From: Natrarchaeobaculum sulfurireducens
GTDB taxonomy: Archaea; Halobacteriota; Halobacteria; Halobacteriales; Natrialbaceae
Direction: 5' to 3'
Length of the DNA stretch: 64,000 bases
NCBI RefSeq assembly: GCF_003430825.1
Contig: NZ_CP024046.1
Coordinates: forward strand, 62,001 to 126,000
The stretch's first letter is position 1; each line of letters begins with the position of its first letter. The notes under the pieces are model-generated. The model saw nothing but the letters and a program-made list of their open reading frames with translations. It did not search any database and was not told the DNA's origin. This document shows, in pieces, positions 53,103 to 61,926 of this stretch. A program made the position numbers and the translations under genes.

Positions 53103-53184
53103 ATTCGCCTGCGCCCATCCGTCCGTTTCTGGACGGCATGGGCAAAACGGTGAAGCCTCGGGGCTTATCGCCGAGGTACTTCAC
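53103..53184. repeat. 82-bp double-hairpin repeat, copy 1
   Basis: Two consecutive stem-loops: one with CCGTCC/GGACGG arms enclosed by GCCCAT/ATGGGC, and one with GTGAAG...CCTCGGGG and CCCCGAGG...CTTCAC arms. A copy with two differences lies at 53,983-54,064. The second hairpin is related to the IS200/IS605-like hairpins elsewhere in the window. Confidence 0.7.
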
Positions 53185-53199
53185 CGCAAACAACTGTCG

Positions 53200-53445
53200 T
53201 CAAATGCCAAATCTAGAAGTAACTATCGAAAAAAGGGCGATACCGAAACCGGCGATCATACACAGGATGCCGAGCAGCTGGATTCGATCCCTTAGATTGT
53301 CGGATAATACACTCTCATCGAACATCATACTATAGTGGAACAGCGCTGCTGGCCACCGAAAGCAGATGAATCCGACAGAAAGTAGTAAGAGCCCGACACC
53401 AACGTTCATACCAGTTGTTACAAATACGGCTTCTTTATTCAGCAA
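53200..53445 (-). CDS. Small two-helix membrane protein
   Basis: An 81-residue protein with two hydrophobic helices (about 9-32 and 58-77) separated by a short charged loop (FDESVLSDNLRDR). Family not recognised. The gene is AT-rich and lies between the two 82-bp double-hairpin repeats, so it may have come in as cargo between them. Confidence 0.6.
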   Translation of the reverse strand: MLNKEAVFVTTGMNVGVGLLLLSVGFICFRWPAALFHYSMMFDESVLSDNLRDRIQLLGILCMIAGFGIALFSIVTSRFGI

Positions 53446-53579
53446 CCGGCGTCATATTTCACGAGGAATTTCGGGCATTCTTTGGAGTTGCTCAGCGAGT
53501 GATTCACACTATTTTCTTAGTTTATAATAGCCTTTTCGATGGTACCACTCGGAGTTTTCCGAAGCCGTAGCGCGAGTGT

Positions 53580-53982
53580 CATCGATCCACGACTTCAGTC
53601 GTGGGCCTCCTCCTTGTATTTCTGTGAACCGCGGATTCTACCGAGGTACAGCGAGAGTGCCTCGGGGTCGTACGGAAGACTTCGTCTTCCGTGATGACGA
53701 GACGCGAAGCGTCTCGAACCACTTGACCCCGAGGCTGAATCTCGTAAGCTATATGATGAATCTCACCGTATTGACGAGTACAGTTGCGACGTGGATTAAA
53801 GACCTTAATCCGAAGCAACTGCGCGCAGTTGCGAGGAATGCGACACCTCTCAAAACCCGCGTCGTTAACGTGGTGAGACGGGTGTTGTCGGGTCGTGGTG
53901 GAGCGACCGACCCCCACGGACGCACCGAGCGTTCGGGTGTTAATTCCAACCGACCCATTCCGGGAAGGTCGAGGGGGATTAC
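53580..53982. mobile_element. IS200/IS605-like or palindrome-associated element
   Basis: The stretch begins with a hairpin ACGACTTCAGTCGT, continues with two adjacent hairpins CGGAAGACTTCGTCTTCCG and GAGACGCGAAGCGTCTC between CCTCGGGG and CCCCGAGG arms, and then about 250 bp without a supported gene. The two-hairpin unit is the same design as at 3,545-3,605, the end of a tnpB relic. No transposase remains. Confidence 0.6.
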
Positions 53983-54064
53983 ATTCGCCTGCGCCCATCC
54001 GTCCGTTTCTGGACGGCATGGGCAAAACGGTGAAGCCTCGGGGCTTGTCCCCGAGGTACTTCAC
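53983..54064. repeat. 82-bp double-hairpin repeat, copy 2
   Basis: Same orientation as copy 1 with two base differences in the second loop and stem (CTTGTCCCC against CTTATCGCC). In this copy the second stem is perfect, so copy 1 appears to be the more decayed one. Confidence 0.7.
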
Positions 54065-54336
54065 GCCATTGATGTGTTTGAGCGGAAAAAAGAGTACCGA
54101 GAGCCCGGGAAGTGTCGAGAGGTATGAGGGCCGTGGCGAGACAACGTGGAGACGTGATCCATCGTGCTAAAGGAGAAAGACGACGACCTCGATCCCGAAT
54201 CGAAGGGGAACAATCTCCTGGAAAGCACTGTTGAACCACCGTTGAGATCGGCCACTGCTGTCGTGTTGTGATCGATCTAGTCAGTTCAAATCGACGAAAA
54301 TTAGTAACCCGAGCAGATAGTAATATTGTCTATCAA

Positions 54337-57300
54337 ATGATGCGGGTGCTCCACGTTGACGACGAGTGTGTGGAGCAGACGGCCAATCGACTTGAATGCG
54401 CCGACGATCGGCTTACAGTCTGTTCCGAGACTGACCCGCAAGCTGCCCTCCAACGGATTCAAACCGAGCGGGTCGACTGTGTGATTTCGGGGTATCGTGT
54501 TCGTGGAATCGACGGTCTCGAGTTGTTCGAACAAGCGCGTGAGATCCAGCCCGGTCTGCCGTTCGTGTTCTACACCGGCTGGAATCCAGCAGATGTCGTC
54601 AGTGGCGCCCTCACCGCCGACGCCACTGAGTTCGTCCGCAAGTCGACCGAAGAGAACGATTACGAGTACAATCTTCTCGCAAAGAGAGTCACGAACGTTG
54701 TAGCTCAATCACACACAGAACAGAGACAAAGGGACGGTCGACTTGAGGAGGTAATCAGAGCGGTCCAATCAGCCCTTGTTAACGCGACTACGCGTGAGGA
54801 AGTCGATACGGCGGTCTGTGAGACGATCGTCGATTCCGAGCGGTACGCTGGGGCATGGATCGGCGAGTACGAGGAGGAAGATGACCGGGTCGTTCCACGG
54901 ATGACTGCTGGTGTCAGGACTGAGGCTCACACGAAAGTCACGGTCTCGCTCAGTTGCGATGAGAAGCAGTATGGCGTATTAACTATCGCTACCGATCGAC
55001 CGACAACTGTCTCCCCCGAGGAACGAGAGTTGTTCGACCATCTCGGGGAGACAATCACTCATGCTTACGACCGTGTGCGAACGCAGAAGCGATACGAGGG
55101 CCAGTATCGGGAGTTGTTCGAGGACGCACCGGTGATGATCGCGTTTACACGTGAGGAGGACGGTGAGCCACTCATCGAGGACTGTAACCAACGGTTCGCT
55201 AATAAGTTAGGATACACAGTAGCCGAGCTACGGGACCGGCCTCTCGCAGAACTGTACACCGAGGAGTCAGCCGAACGGCTACTCAGCAGCGGCTACGAAC
55301 GAGCCCTGGAGAGTGATTTTACCCCGAAAGAACGCGAGTTTCTCACGGCAGATGGTGAGCAACTGTCCACGTTGCTTCAGGCCTCCCCTCGTCTGGACAA
55401 CGAAGGAGAGGTTGTCGGCACCCATGCGCTGTACGTCGATGTAACCAGCCACAAACGGGCCCAGAAGGTGCTCAAGCGGGCAGGAGCGATGGAAGCGTCG
55501 ATTGACGGGGTGGCAATCCTCAACGAAAACGAGGAATACATTTATCTTAACCAGGCCCACGCAAAGATCTACGGCTATGACGATCCAGAACCGTTACTCG
55601 GCACTACTTGGCGAGAACTCTACGAGGACACCGAAATCGAGCGGTTCGAGGACGAGGTCTTTCCGGCTCTCGAAGACGATGGCGAATGGCGTGGAGAGGC
55701 AACCGGCCTCCGTGCAGATGGTACCACGTTCCCACAGGAGCTGTCGCTCAGCTACTTTGAGGGCGGAGACATAGTCTGTATCGTTCGGGATATAACTGCC
55801 CAGAAAGAACGAGAACGAACGCTCCGTGCGTCGAAACAGTCCTACCAAGATCTGTTCGAGAACATCCACGAGATGGTATTCGTTCACGATCACGACGGGA
55901 ACATTCTCTCGGTCAATCAAGCAGCCTGTGAGACACTTGGGTACAACAGGGAGGTTCTCGAAGACCGTCACATGGCTGAGATCCATCCCGAGGAGTTCCA
56001 GGTTCCCGACAAATGGGATATTAAAGACGAGTCGCCGAAGATTTTCGAGGTGGAACTCGAAACCAGTGACGGGCAACGATTGTCGGTGGCAGTCTCACTC
56101 AACGAGATTGAGTTCTTCGGCTGTGAGGCGGTCCTTGGCGTCGCGCGAGACGTCACTGAACAGCGCGAGAAGGAAGCCTACCTCGAGAAGTCCCAGGAGG
56201 TCGGTAACATCGGGTGGTGGCGAAAGGATATGTCCACCGATCAAACCATCTGGTCTGACCGAGTGTACGAGATGTGGGGGGTAGAAGAAGAAAAACGAGT
56301 GATCGGTGACGATACCGTCCTCGAGTTGTTTCACCCTGATGACAGAGAAGACGTCGACGAACAGTTAGCAGCCGCCCTCAAAGGCGAACCCTACGACGTC
56401 GAACACCGTATCGTCACCCCCGACGGCGAGGTACGGTGGATGCGCCAGAAGGCAGATGTCAACTTTGATGAAAGCGGAGAGCCGGTCTCGATGATAGGAA
56501 TCGTTCAGGACATCACCGAACAGAAGGTCCGTGAGCAAGAGCTCCAGCAATTCCGCGAAGCCGTCGAAGAGACCGCACACGCGGTATACATCACTGACAG
56601 GGATGGTCGAATCGAATACGCGAATCCCGCAGTCACGGAGATTACTGGCTACGGAGAGAAAGAACTCCTCGGGGCACGCCCAAGCCTGTTTGGTTCCGGA
56701 GAATACGACGACTCCTACTACGAGGTGCTTTGGGATACGGTTCTCTCGGGTGAGAAATGGCAAAACGAAATAATAGACGAACGAAAGGACGGCGAACAGA
56801 TCGTTCTCGACCAGACGATCACGCCGATCACCGGTCCCGACGGCGAGATCAGCAACTTCGTCGCAGTCGCTCGAGACGTGACCGACCGCAAACGCCGCGA
56901 AGAGTCACTCGAACGCGCTCATAATGAACTCCGGAAGGTAATCGATCTGGTCCCGGACCAGCTATTCGTAAAGAATCGTGACGGCGAATACGTCCTCGCC
57001 AACGAGGCAACGGCCGACATCTACGGCCTTTCGCCGATGGACCTCGAGGGGAAAACCGACTTCGAGTTACTCCCCTCCAAGCAGCAGGTCCGAGAGTTCC
57101 GTGAGGACGACCTCGAGGTGATCAACTCGGGCGAGCCGAAACGGATCCCGCAAAAAGAGTTGACCACTGCCGACGGTGAGACCCGACTGTTCCAGACAAC
57201 GAAGATCCCCTACGAGGTCGCGGAGACCGGCGAAGATGCCGTTCTCAGCTACGCCCGTGACGTGACCGATCTGAAAGCGTACGAGCAACGACTCGAGAGA

Positions 57301-57960
57301 CAGCGAGATAACCTGTCCATGCTCAATCAAATCGTTCGTCACGACATCCGGAACGAACTCCAGTTGGTGTTAGCATACACTGAGACCCTAGAAGAGTATG
57401 TCAAAGAAGGAGGACAACAGTACGTCGAACAGGTCCTCAACAGCGCACGTAATGCCGTCGAAATCACGGAGGAAGCCCGAGACGTAGCACAGGTGACGCT
57501 GAAAGGTGGCGTCGAGCCAACGTCGGTTGACCTTCTGTGCACGCTCAACGCGCAAATCGACGAGGTTCGGTCGAGTTACGAGAGTGCCGTTATCCAGACT
57601 CGAGGAGAACTTCCAGCTGTTGACGTTGTCGCTGATAACATGCTCGACTCGGTATTCAGAAATCTCCTGAAAAATGCTATCGAACACAACGATTCGGAGG
57701 TTCCGGAAGTAACGGTTTCTGTGACCGACACTGACGATCACGTCGTCATCCACGTTGCAGATAACGGTCCAGGAATTCCCGACGAGCGGAAAGACAGCGT
57801 TTTCGAGAGAGGAGAGATGGGACTCGAGAGCGACGGAACAGGGCTTGGACTTTACCTTGTTGAGACACTCGTCGACGGATACGGTGGTACGGTCTGGATC
57901 GAGGACAATGATCCGAACGGCACCGTGTTCAACGTCGAGCTACCCCTTACAGACCGTTGA
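54337..57960 (+). CDS. Multi-PAS histidine kinase with phospho-acceptor-less receiver domain
   Basis: A 1,207-residue soluble sensor kinase. Order: receiver-like domain (1-110), GAF-like segment (about 130-255), six PAS domains (about 260-990), dimerisation domain with the His in IVRHDIRNELQLV, and an ATPase domain with LLKNAIEHN, DNGPGIP and GTGLGLYLVETL. In the receiver, HVDDE and the FYTG and RKST positions are kept, but the phospho-acceptor Asp is replaced by Gly (VISGYRVRGIDG). I chose ATG 54,337; a second ATG follows directly. No response regulator or output gene is adjacent. Signals sensed by the PAS domains are unknown; haem or flavin binding cannot be judged by eye. Confidence 0.88.
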   Translation: MMRVLHVDDECVEQTANRLECADDRLTVCSETDPQAALQRIQTERVDCVISGYRVRGIDGLELFEQAREIQPGLPFVFYTGWNPADVVSGALTADATEFVRKSTEENDYEYNLLAKRVTNVVAQSHTEQRQRDGRLEEVIRAVQSALVNATTREEVDTAVCETIVDSERYAGAWIGEYEEEDDRVVPRMTAGVRTEAHTKVTVSLSCDEKQYGVLTIATDRPTTVSPEERELFDHLGETITHAYDRVRTQKRYEGQYRELFEDAPVMIAFTREEDGEPLIEDCNQRFANKLGYTVAELRDRPLAELYTEESAERLLSSGYERALESDFTPKEREFLTADGEQLSTLLQASPRLDNEGEVVGTHALYVDVTSHKRAQKVLKRAGAMEASIDGVAILNENEEYIYLNQAHAKIYGYDDPEPLLGTTWRELYEDTEIERFEDEVFPALEDDGEWRGEATGLRADGTTFPQELSLSYFEGGDIVCIVRDITAQKERERTLRASKQSYQDLFENIHEMVFVHDHDGNILSVNQAACETLGYNREVLEDRHMAEIHPEEFQVPDKWDIKDESPKIFEVELETSDGQRLSVAVSLNEIEFFGCEAVLGVARDVTEQREKEAYLEKSQEVGNIGWWRKDMSTDQTIWSDRVYEMWGVEEEKRVIGDDTVLELFHPDDREDVDEQLAAALKGEPYDVEHRIVTPDGEVRWMRQKADVNFDESGEPVSMIGIVQDITEQKVREQELQQFREAVEETAHAVYITDRDGRIEYANPAVTEITGYGEKELLGARPSLFGSGEYDDSYYEVLWDTVLSGEKWQNEIIDERKDGEQIVLDQTITPITGPDGEISNFVAVARDVTDRKRREESLERAHNELRKVIDLVPDQLFVKNRDGEYVLANEATADIYGLSPMDLEGKTDFELLPSKQQVREFREDDLEVINSGEPKRIPQKELTTADGETRLFQTTKIPYEVAETGEDAVLSYARDVTDLKAYEQRLERQRDNLSMLNQIVRHDIRNELQLVLAYTETLEEYVKEGGQQYVEQVLNSARNAVEITEEARDVAQVTLKGGVEPTSVDLLCTLNAQIDEVRSSYESAVIQTRGELPAVDVVADNMLDSVFRNLLKNAIEHNDSEVPEVTVSVTDTDDHVVIHVADNGPGIPDERKDSVFERGEMGLESDGTGLGLYLVETLVDGYGGTVWIEDNDPNGTVFNVELPLTDR

Positions 57961-57964
57961 CATC

Positions 57965-58015
57965 CACTCTGCAAGCGGAGCAAGCCGAGTGCATCGGGGC
58001 TTGACCTCGAGCTGA
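57965..58015. repeat. IS200/IS605 end-like hairpin
   Basis: GTGCATCGGGGCTTGACCTCGAGC just after the kinase stop is a decayed relative of the GTGCCTCGGGGCTTGACCCCGAGG hairpins. It may double as a transcription terminator for the two convergent genes. Confidence 0.4.
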
Positions 58016-58047
58016 TCGATCCTGAGTGACGGGACATGCTCCTTGGC

Positions 58048-58473
58048 CTACTGGGAGACCAATATCACTCCAATGACTGCGAAGATTATTCCAGCAGATC
58101 TCGTTATCGTAACGTCGTCTCCAAGAAGGACCATACCGATGAGAGCCGCGACGACGAAGTACATCGCACCGAGAGTCGAAACGACGGTTGTTGATCCCCC
58201 TGAAAGGCCGATGTACATCGAAATCAGGCCAATTCCGGTGAATAATCCGGCTATGCCAGCGAGCAGTCCTCCTTTCGCAGTAATGGCGAGCGATGCGTCC
58301 GAAACGAGGATGTACCCGAGTGCAAAAGGTGTCGCGACGAGATAAGAGATCGCAGCGGCCGTCCTCGGGTCGATAGACTCCGACGCAGCGTTGCCCAAGA
58401 CGACCCAGATTCCCCAAGTTACCATTGTAATCGAACCAAAGAACACAGCCGAATCTATCTCAGAAAATGCCAT
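58048..58473 (-). CDS. EamA-type small transporter subunit (drug/metabolite transporter superfamily)
   Basis: A 141-residue membrane protein with about five helices, corresponding to a single EamA repeat (WGIWVVLGNAASESIDPR; GLSGGSTTVVSTLGAMY, GDDVTITRSAGIIFAVIGV). Such half-size members usually work as dimers. The start overlaps the stop of a 48-residue upstream frame (TAATG). Substrate unknown. It faces the multi-PAS kinase gene tail to tail. Confidence 0.82.
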   Translation of the reverse strand: MAFSEIDSAVFFGSITMVTWGIWVVLGNAASESIDPRTAAAISYLVATPFALGYILVSDASLAITAKGGLLAGIAGLFTGIGLISMYIGLSGGSTTVVSTLGAMYFVVAALIGMVLLGDDVTITRSAGIIFAVIGVILVSQ

Positions 58474-58619
58474 TATGATGATTCAACGTACTCCTTGAAC
58501 AGTGACGACCAGAGACGCTCGAGGCGATCGGCATAGAACGGTAGGACTTCCACGGCGGGAAGGTAGAACTTTGGGTCAGTGTCGCTGCCTTGGTCATCGG
58601 CACGATCTCTCTGTGACAT
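58473..58619 (-). CDS. Short protein coupled to the EamA gene
   Basis: A 48-residue frame (MSQRDRADDQGSD..., ending FKEYVESS) with an acidic N-terminus and a helical C-terminal part (PFYADRLERLWSSLFKEYV). Its TAA overlaps the ATG of the EamA gene as TAATG, and a TATA-like ATATAAATGG lies about 55-65 nt upstream, which together argue for a real leader gene. No family recognised; a small regulatory or partner protein is possible, and chance cannot be excluded. Confidence 0.5.
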   Translation of the reverse strand: MSQRDRADDQGSDTDPKFYLPAVEVLPFYADRLERLWSSLFKEYVESS

Positions 58620-58689
58620 ACATGATGTATACCAGCCGTGCCCGGATTGGTCTCTCTGTTAATCGAATAATCCATTTATATCGGGTCTA

Positions 58690-59085
58690 GAAGAGTTATG
58701 CATGCCACACCGCTCTCGCAGGGTGGTCGGTGAATACAGTGAGGAAGACGAGGGCGAGCAACAAGGATGATAGAGAGACGAGCGTATACCCCCTATCCTC
58801 CGGTGGGTGACGAATGTTCCGACACCCTATCGAAGTTAAGGAGCGAACAGTCGCGGTTGAGGGGACAGCGGAGCGTGACAGCTCGCCGTTTTCTTGCAGT
58901 GCCGGATTTTCCTCACAGTTTCATTTCGACGCAAGATAGCTGACTCGTAGTTGCGAAGGGCACCACCGGAGACGCATACTCGTGCGGATGCTGTATCCCT
59001 GCCTACTCACTCAGCTCCGTTTCGCTCCTTGAGGACGGGGCTTAGCGCCATCTCTTTGGGCTAAGGACACCTACCCTATAGAAAA
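58690..59085. other. Intergenic stretch
   Basis: About 400 bp with no supported gene. Short GC-rich pieces resemble IS debris, but no motif is clear. The promoter of the following regulator must lie near the right end. Confidence 0.35.
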
Positions 59086-59751
59086 GTGAGCGATATTAAA
59101 GCAGTAGTCAGAATCGAGCACCCTGACATAGTGCTCACAAAGACAGTCACACACGACCAAAGTGCGAAAGTCAAGTCGGTGTTAGAGGCAGGAACTGATC
59201 CTACATCGGGGAAGTTTTTCTATCGCATACAGTCATCTGATTTCCGCCAGTTCGAAGACGGGCTACGGAAGGATCACACCATTGGCGAGTTTGAACGGGT
59301 TATCGAGACCAGAGACGAGAAGGCGATCTATAGTTTCACGTACACAGACGAATCGAAGATTATCTCGCCAATTATTTCGACCGCGAACGGTGTCATACTC
59401 GACATGAAAAACGACGGAAACAGTTGGGTTCTAACAGTGTGGATGCCTGATCGGACGAATCTGGCCACTCTATGGGACTATGCAGAACAGAACGGCATTG
59501 ATATCGGTTTGCTGCGCGTGAACGAATACGCTAGTTTAGGGAGTACAGACGCAGGATTGACCGATAGCCAACGAGAGGCACTCCTCGTCGCACTCGACAC
59601 AGGGTATTTCGAAGACCCACGGAACGCAACTCTCAGCGAAGTGGCCACTAATCTGGATATCTCTCAACCTGCAGCCAGTGGCCTCCTTCGGCGTGGGATC
59701 AAACGACTCATCATTTCTTCTCTGATGGATGACAGTGAAAAGCCAGATTGA
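59086..59751 (+). CDS. Bacterio-opsin-activator-type HTH regulator
   Basis: A 221-residue regulator with an N-terminal alpha-beta sensory part (Bat-type, about 1-150) and a C-terminal HTH_10 domain (about 155-215: LTDSQREALLVALDTGYF, EVATNLDISQPAASGLLRRG). This family is the most common Halobacteria-specific regulator type. The GTG start follows ACCCTATAGAAAA. A weakly divergent relation to the SDR gene is not evident; targets unknown. Confidence 0.85.
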   Translation: MSDIKAVVRIEHPDIVLTKTVTHDQSAKVKSVLEAGTDPTSGKFFYRIQSSDFRQFEDGLRKDHTIGEFERVIETRDEKAIYSFTYTDESKIISPIISTANGVILDMKNDGNSWVLTVWMPDRTNLATLWDYAEQNGIDIGLLRVNEYASLGSTDAGLTDSQREALLVALDTGYFEDPRNATLSEVATNLDISQPAASGLLRRGIKRLIISSLMDDSEKPD

Positions 59752-59924
59752 TGATCCAGGTTCGAAGAGCCGGCACGCGAGCCGAAGTTGGGCTAATTCG
59801 AAGCTCTCCACGTTGAGTCTGGCTTCTATCACCATCGAAGATTCCCTACGCGACCGTTCGCCAGCCGGTAAATTGGGATGGAAAAGTGCTTTGGACAGAT
59901 CGCCAATACTGTCCCATGGGCGTA

Positions 59925-60677
59925 CTACACGAGGGTAATTCCGCCGTCGACGACCAGTGATGCACCGGTGATGAACGCTGCCGGTTCGGAAGCGAGGTAG
60001 ACGATCGCACTCGCCAGCTCTTCAGGATCGCCCTGTCGGCCGACAGGTGTTGCATCCACGGCCGCCTGAATTGCGTCTTCGTCGGCAACCTGTTCGGCAG
60101 CACCGGTGTCGACCATTCCAGGAACGATAGCATTCATCGTGATCCCGTCAGGTCCGAGATCGATCGCGGCACTTCGGGTAAAGCCAACGACCCCACCCTT
60201 GCTCGCCGCATAGTGCGATAGGTCACCCGACCAGCCAACATGACCGCCTGCCGCTGATGAGACATTGACGACCCGACCATAGCCCGCGTCGCGCATCGCT
60301 GGAAGGACTGCCTTCGTGCAGTTGAATACGCCGGTCAAGTTGATATCGATCACCTGTTGCCAGTCCTCAGCAGTCATCTCCTCGAGCGTCGCTGTCGGGA
60401 AAATTCCCGCGTTGTTCACGAGAATGTCGACACGACCGAACGCCTCGAGTGTGTCCTCGACAACTGACTCCGCTGCCTCGCGGTCGGTGACGTCGAGTTC
60501 GCGTACGAGCGCATTCGCTCCGCGCTCTTCGACCGCTTCGCCGACGTCTTCACGTTCGGGGATGACGTCCGTCACGACGACGTCTGCACCCTGTTCTGCC
60601 AGCAATAGCGCAGTCTCCTCGCCGATGCCGCCTCCTGCTCCAGTAACAATCGCCACTCGGTCAGTAAAGTCAATCAT
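59925..60677 (-). CDS. Short-chain dehydrogenase/reductase (FabG-like)
   Basis: A complete 250-residue classical SDR. It has the nucleotide motif TGAGGGIG (about 11-18), an Asp after the second strand (VVVTDV) that favours NAD over NADP, the NNAG motif, the catalytic Ser in VNVSSAAGG and the YAASK catalytic Tyr and Lys. The tail FITGASLVVDGGITLV is typical. It could reduce or oxidise a 3-oxoacyl or other hydroxy compound; the context gives no hint of the substrate. Confidence 0.9.
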   Translation of the reverse strand: MIDFTDRVAIVTGAGGGIGEETALLLAEQGADVVVTDVIPEREDVGEAVEERGANALVRELDVTDREAAESVVEDTLEAFGRVDILVNNAGIFPTATLEEMTAEDWQQVIDINLTGVFNCTKAVLPAMRDAGYGRVVNVSSAAGGHVGWSGDLSHYAASKGGVVGFTRSAAIDLGPDGITMNAIVPGMVDTGAAEQVADEDAIQAAVDATPVGRQGDPEELASAIVYLASEPAAFITGASLVVDGGITLV

Positions 60678-60741
60678 TGCATTGTACCCTCCGAGCCAAA
60701 GGATGATAACCCTATCAGTGGGGGCGAACGCGTTCTGTTAA

Positions 60742-60989
60742 CTGGCTGGCATCAATAAAGATGGCATATAAGTTATATTCTTGTGAGCTGTCCATTCCAA
60801 CCCGTTCGCTTGCGCTCGTTCCGTACCCGAAGCACCTCGCCTATGAGATGAACAGGCGCAAAACTTCGCCCTTCAGTACGGAGAGGATGTCAATCCTGTT
60901 TGAGACTGCGAGAAAGGGAGCGACACACTGCATTGCAATTCCCGCCAGCCGTATACCCAGAACGGGACAGCCGCCAGTCCATCAGCTGC
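60742..60989. other. Gene-free stretch
   Basis: About 250 bp with no supported gene; several short overlapping frames only. It could be decayed IS sequence. Confidence 0.3.
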
Positions 60990-61196
60990 TCAGTCGGGAA
61001 ATTTCTGCTGGTTAGTCGGATACGCATGACGTTGATCCACCGTCGTGTGGCACTCGGGGCAGATCAGAGACCGGTATTCCTTCGACTTCTCTTCGATCCA
61101 CTCGCCGTATATCTGTTCTTCATACCCGCATGTCTGACAGATCAGACTCAATTTGGTTTTGCTGGACGTGTTCGTTGAAGGGTAGGTGTGAGCCAT
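60990..61196 (-). CDS. Small zinc-ribbon protein
   Basis: A 68-residue protein with two Cys pairs, CQTCG and CPECH, separated by about 24 residues (YGEWIEEKSKEYRSLI), forming a zinc ribbon. Small proteins of this sort are common in haloarchaea and often of unknown role. No operon partner is evident. A terminal QKFPD tail follows. Confidence 0.7.
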   Translation of the reverse strand: MAHTYPSTNTSSKTKLSLICQTCGYEEQIYGEWIEEKSKEYRSLICPECHTTVDQRHAYPTNQQKFPD

Positions 61197-61310
61197 CAGA
61201 TGTAATTACGATTGGCCGAATATATGGGTTTCTGAAACCACTATTAGTTACCACAGTGGCGCCTCCATCGATATTTGTCCTATGACGCAGGATCTGGTAC
61301 AGCGTACCAC

Positions 61311-61511
61311 CTATCGCGTACTGAGAACATCTTCGGTTGGGAGCAGAACACGGCCAGTGATGGTAAACAGGACACCGATTCCGACAAGCACGGCACTCGA
61401 GTCAACCCACAACCAGAAGGTGCCCGTATAGGCCGTAACGGCACCAACGAACGTTCCGACCAGTAGCGTTCCCAGACCGAAAAGAATCAGCGCTTTGGCT
61501 ATGCTAGTCAT
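61311..61511 (-). CDS. Small two-helix membrane protein
   Basis: A 66-residue protein with two hydrophobic helices (about 5-28 and 33-53). The first helix has Gly-rich small-residue packing (FGLGTLLVGTFVGAV). The ATG is preceded by AT-rich sequence. Family not recognised. Confidence 0.55.
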   Translation of the reverse strand: MTSIAKALILFGLGTLLVGTFVGAVTAYTGTFWLWVDSSAVLVGIGVLFTITGRVLLPTEDVLSTR

Positions 61512-61926
61512 AGTACGCTACTACTGTCGAACAGCATTAACTGTTCTTTTCGCGGAAACGCTCTTAACCAATTAACCATGGCTAATCAAGCAATATAATG
61601 AAAATATCTGTGGTTCAATCGCAGACTGTACATTGATCGACCCATTCCAGTTGGTGACGAGAAAGAAGCAACCGGGGCAAAGCGAGTGGTCAAGATCAAG
61701 CAGTCAATCCGAAAGCGGGGCTGTCGTGTCCGGGGGCTGTCGGTAACCAGTCACTTGTTCAAAGACACAGAGCATCGGTTCCTCGAACTATGCATCGAAC
61801 CGTGGAATTTCGGCCGGCTCCACGAGCGTTGTACCGAAGTTCGACATGATAGCTAGCGCTCTTTCGGTAACGTTATTTAGAAGGTGAATTTAAACTAACT
61901 CTTTTATTGTTATTAACAATATTTGA
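61512..61926. other. AT-rich intergenic stretch with decayed frame
   Basis: Between about 61,630 and 61,855 a plus-strand frame reads VVKIKQSIRKRGCRVRGLSV and later HLFKDTEHRFLELCIEP before a stop, but without a start codon or recognised family. I take it as a gene relic. The rest is AT-rich and empty. Confidence 0.35.

Noticed and set aside
53103-54064. CRISPR array
   Set aside because: Only two repeats, 800 bp apart, with genes between them; the repeats are double hairpins, not CRISPR repeats.
61630-61855. Complete gene in the AT-rich region before selO
   Set aside because: No start codon fits and the readable part is short; treated as a relic.
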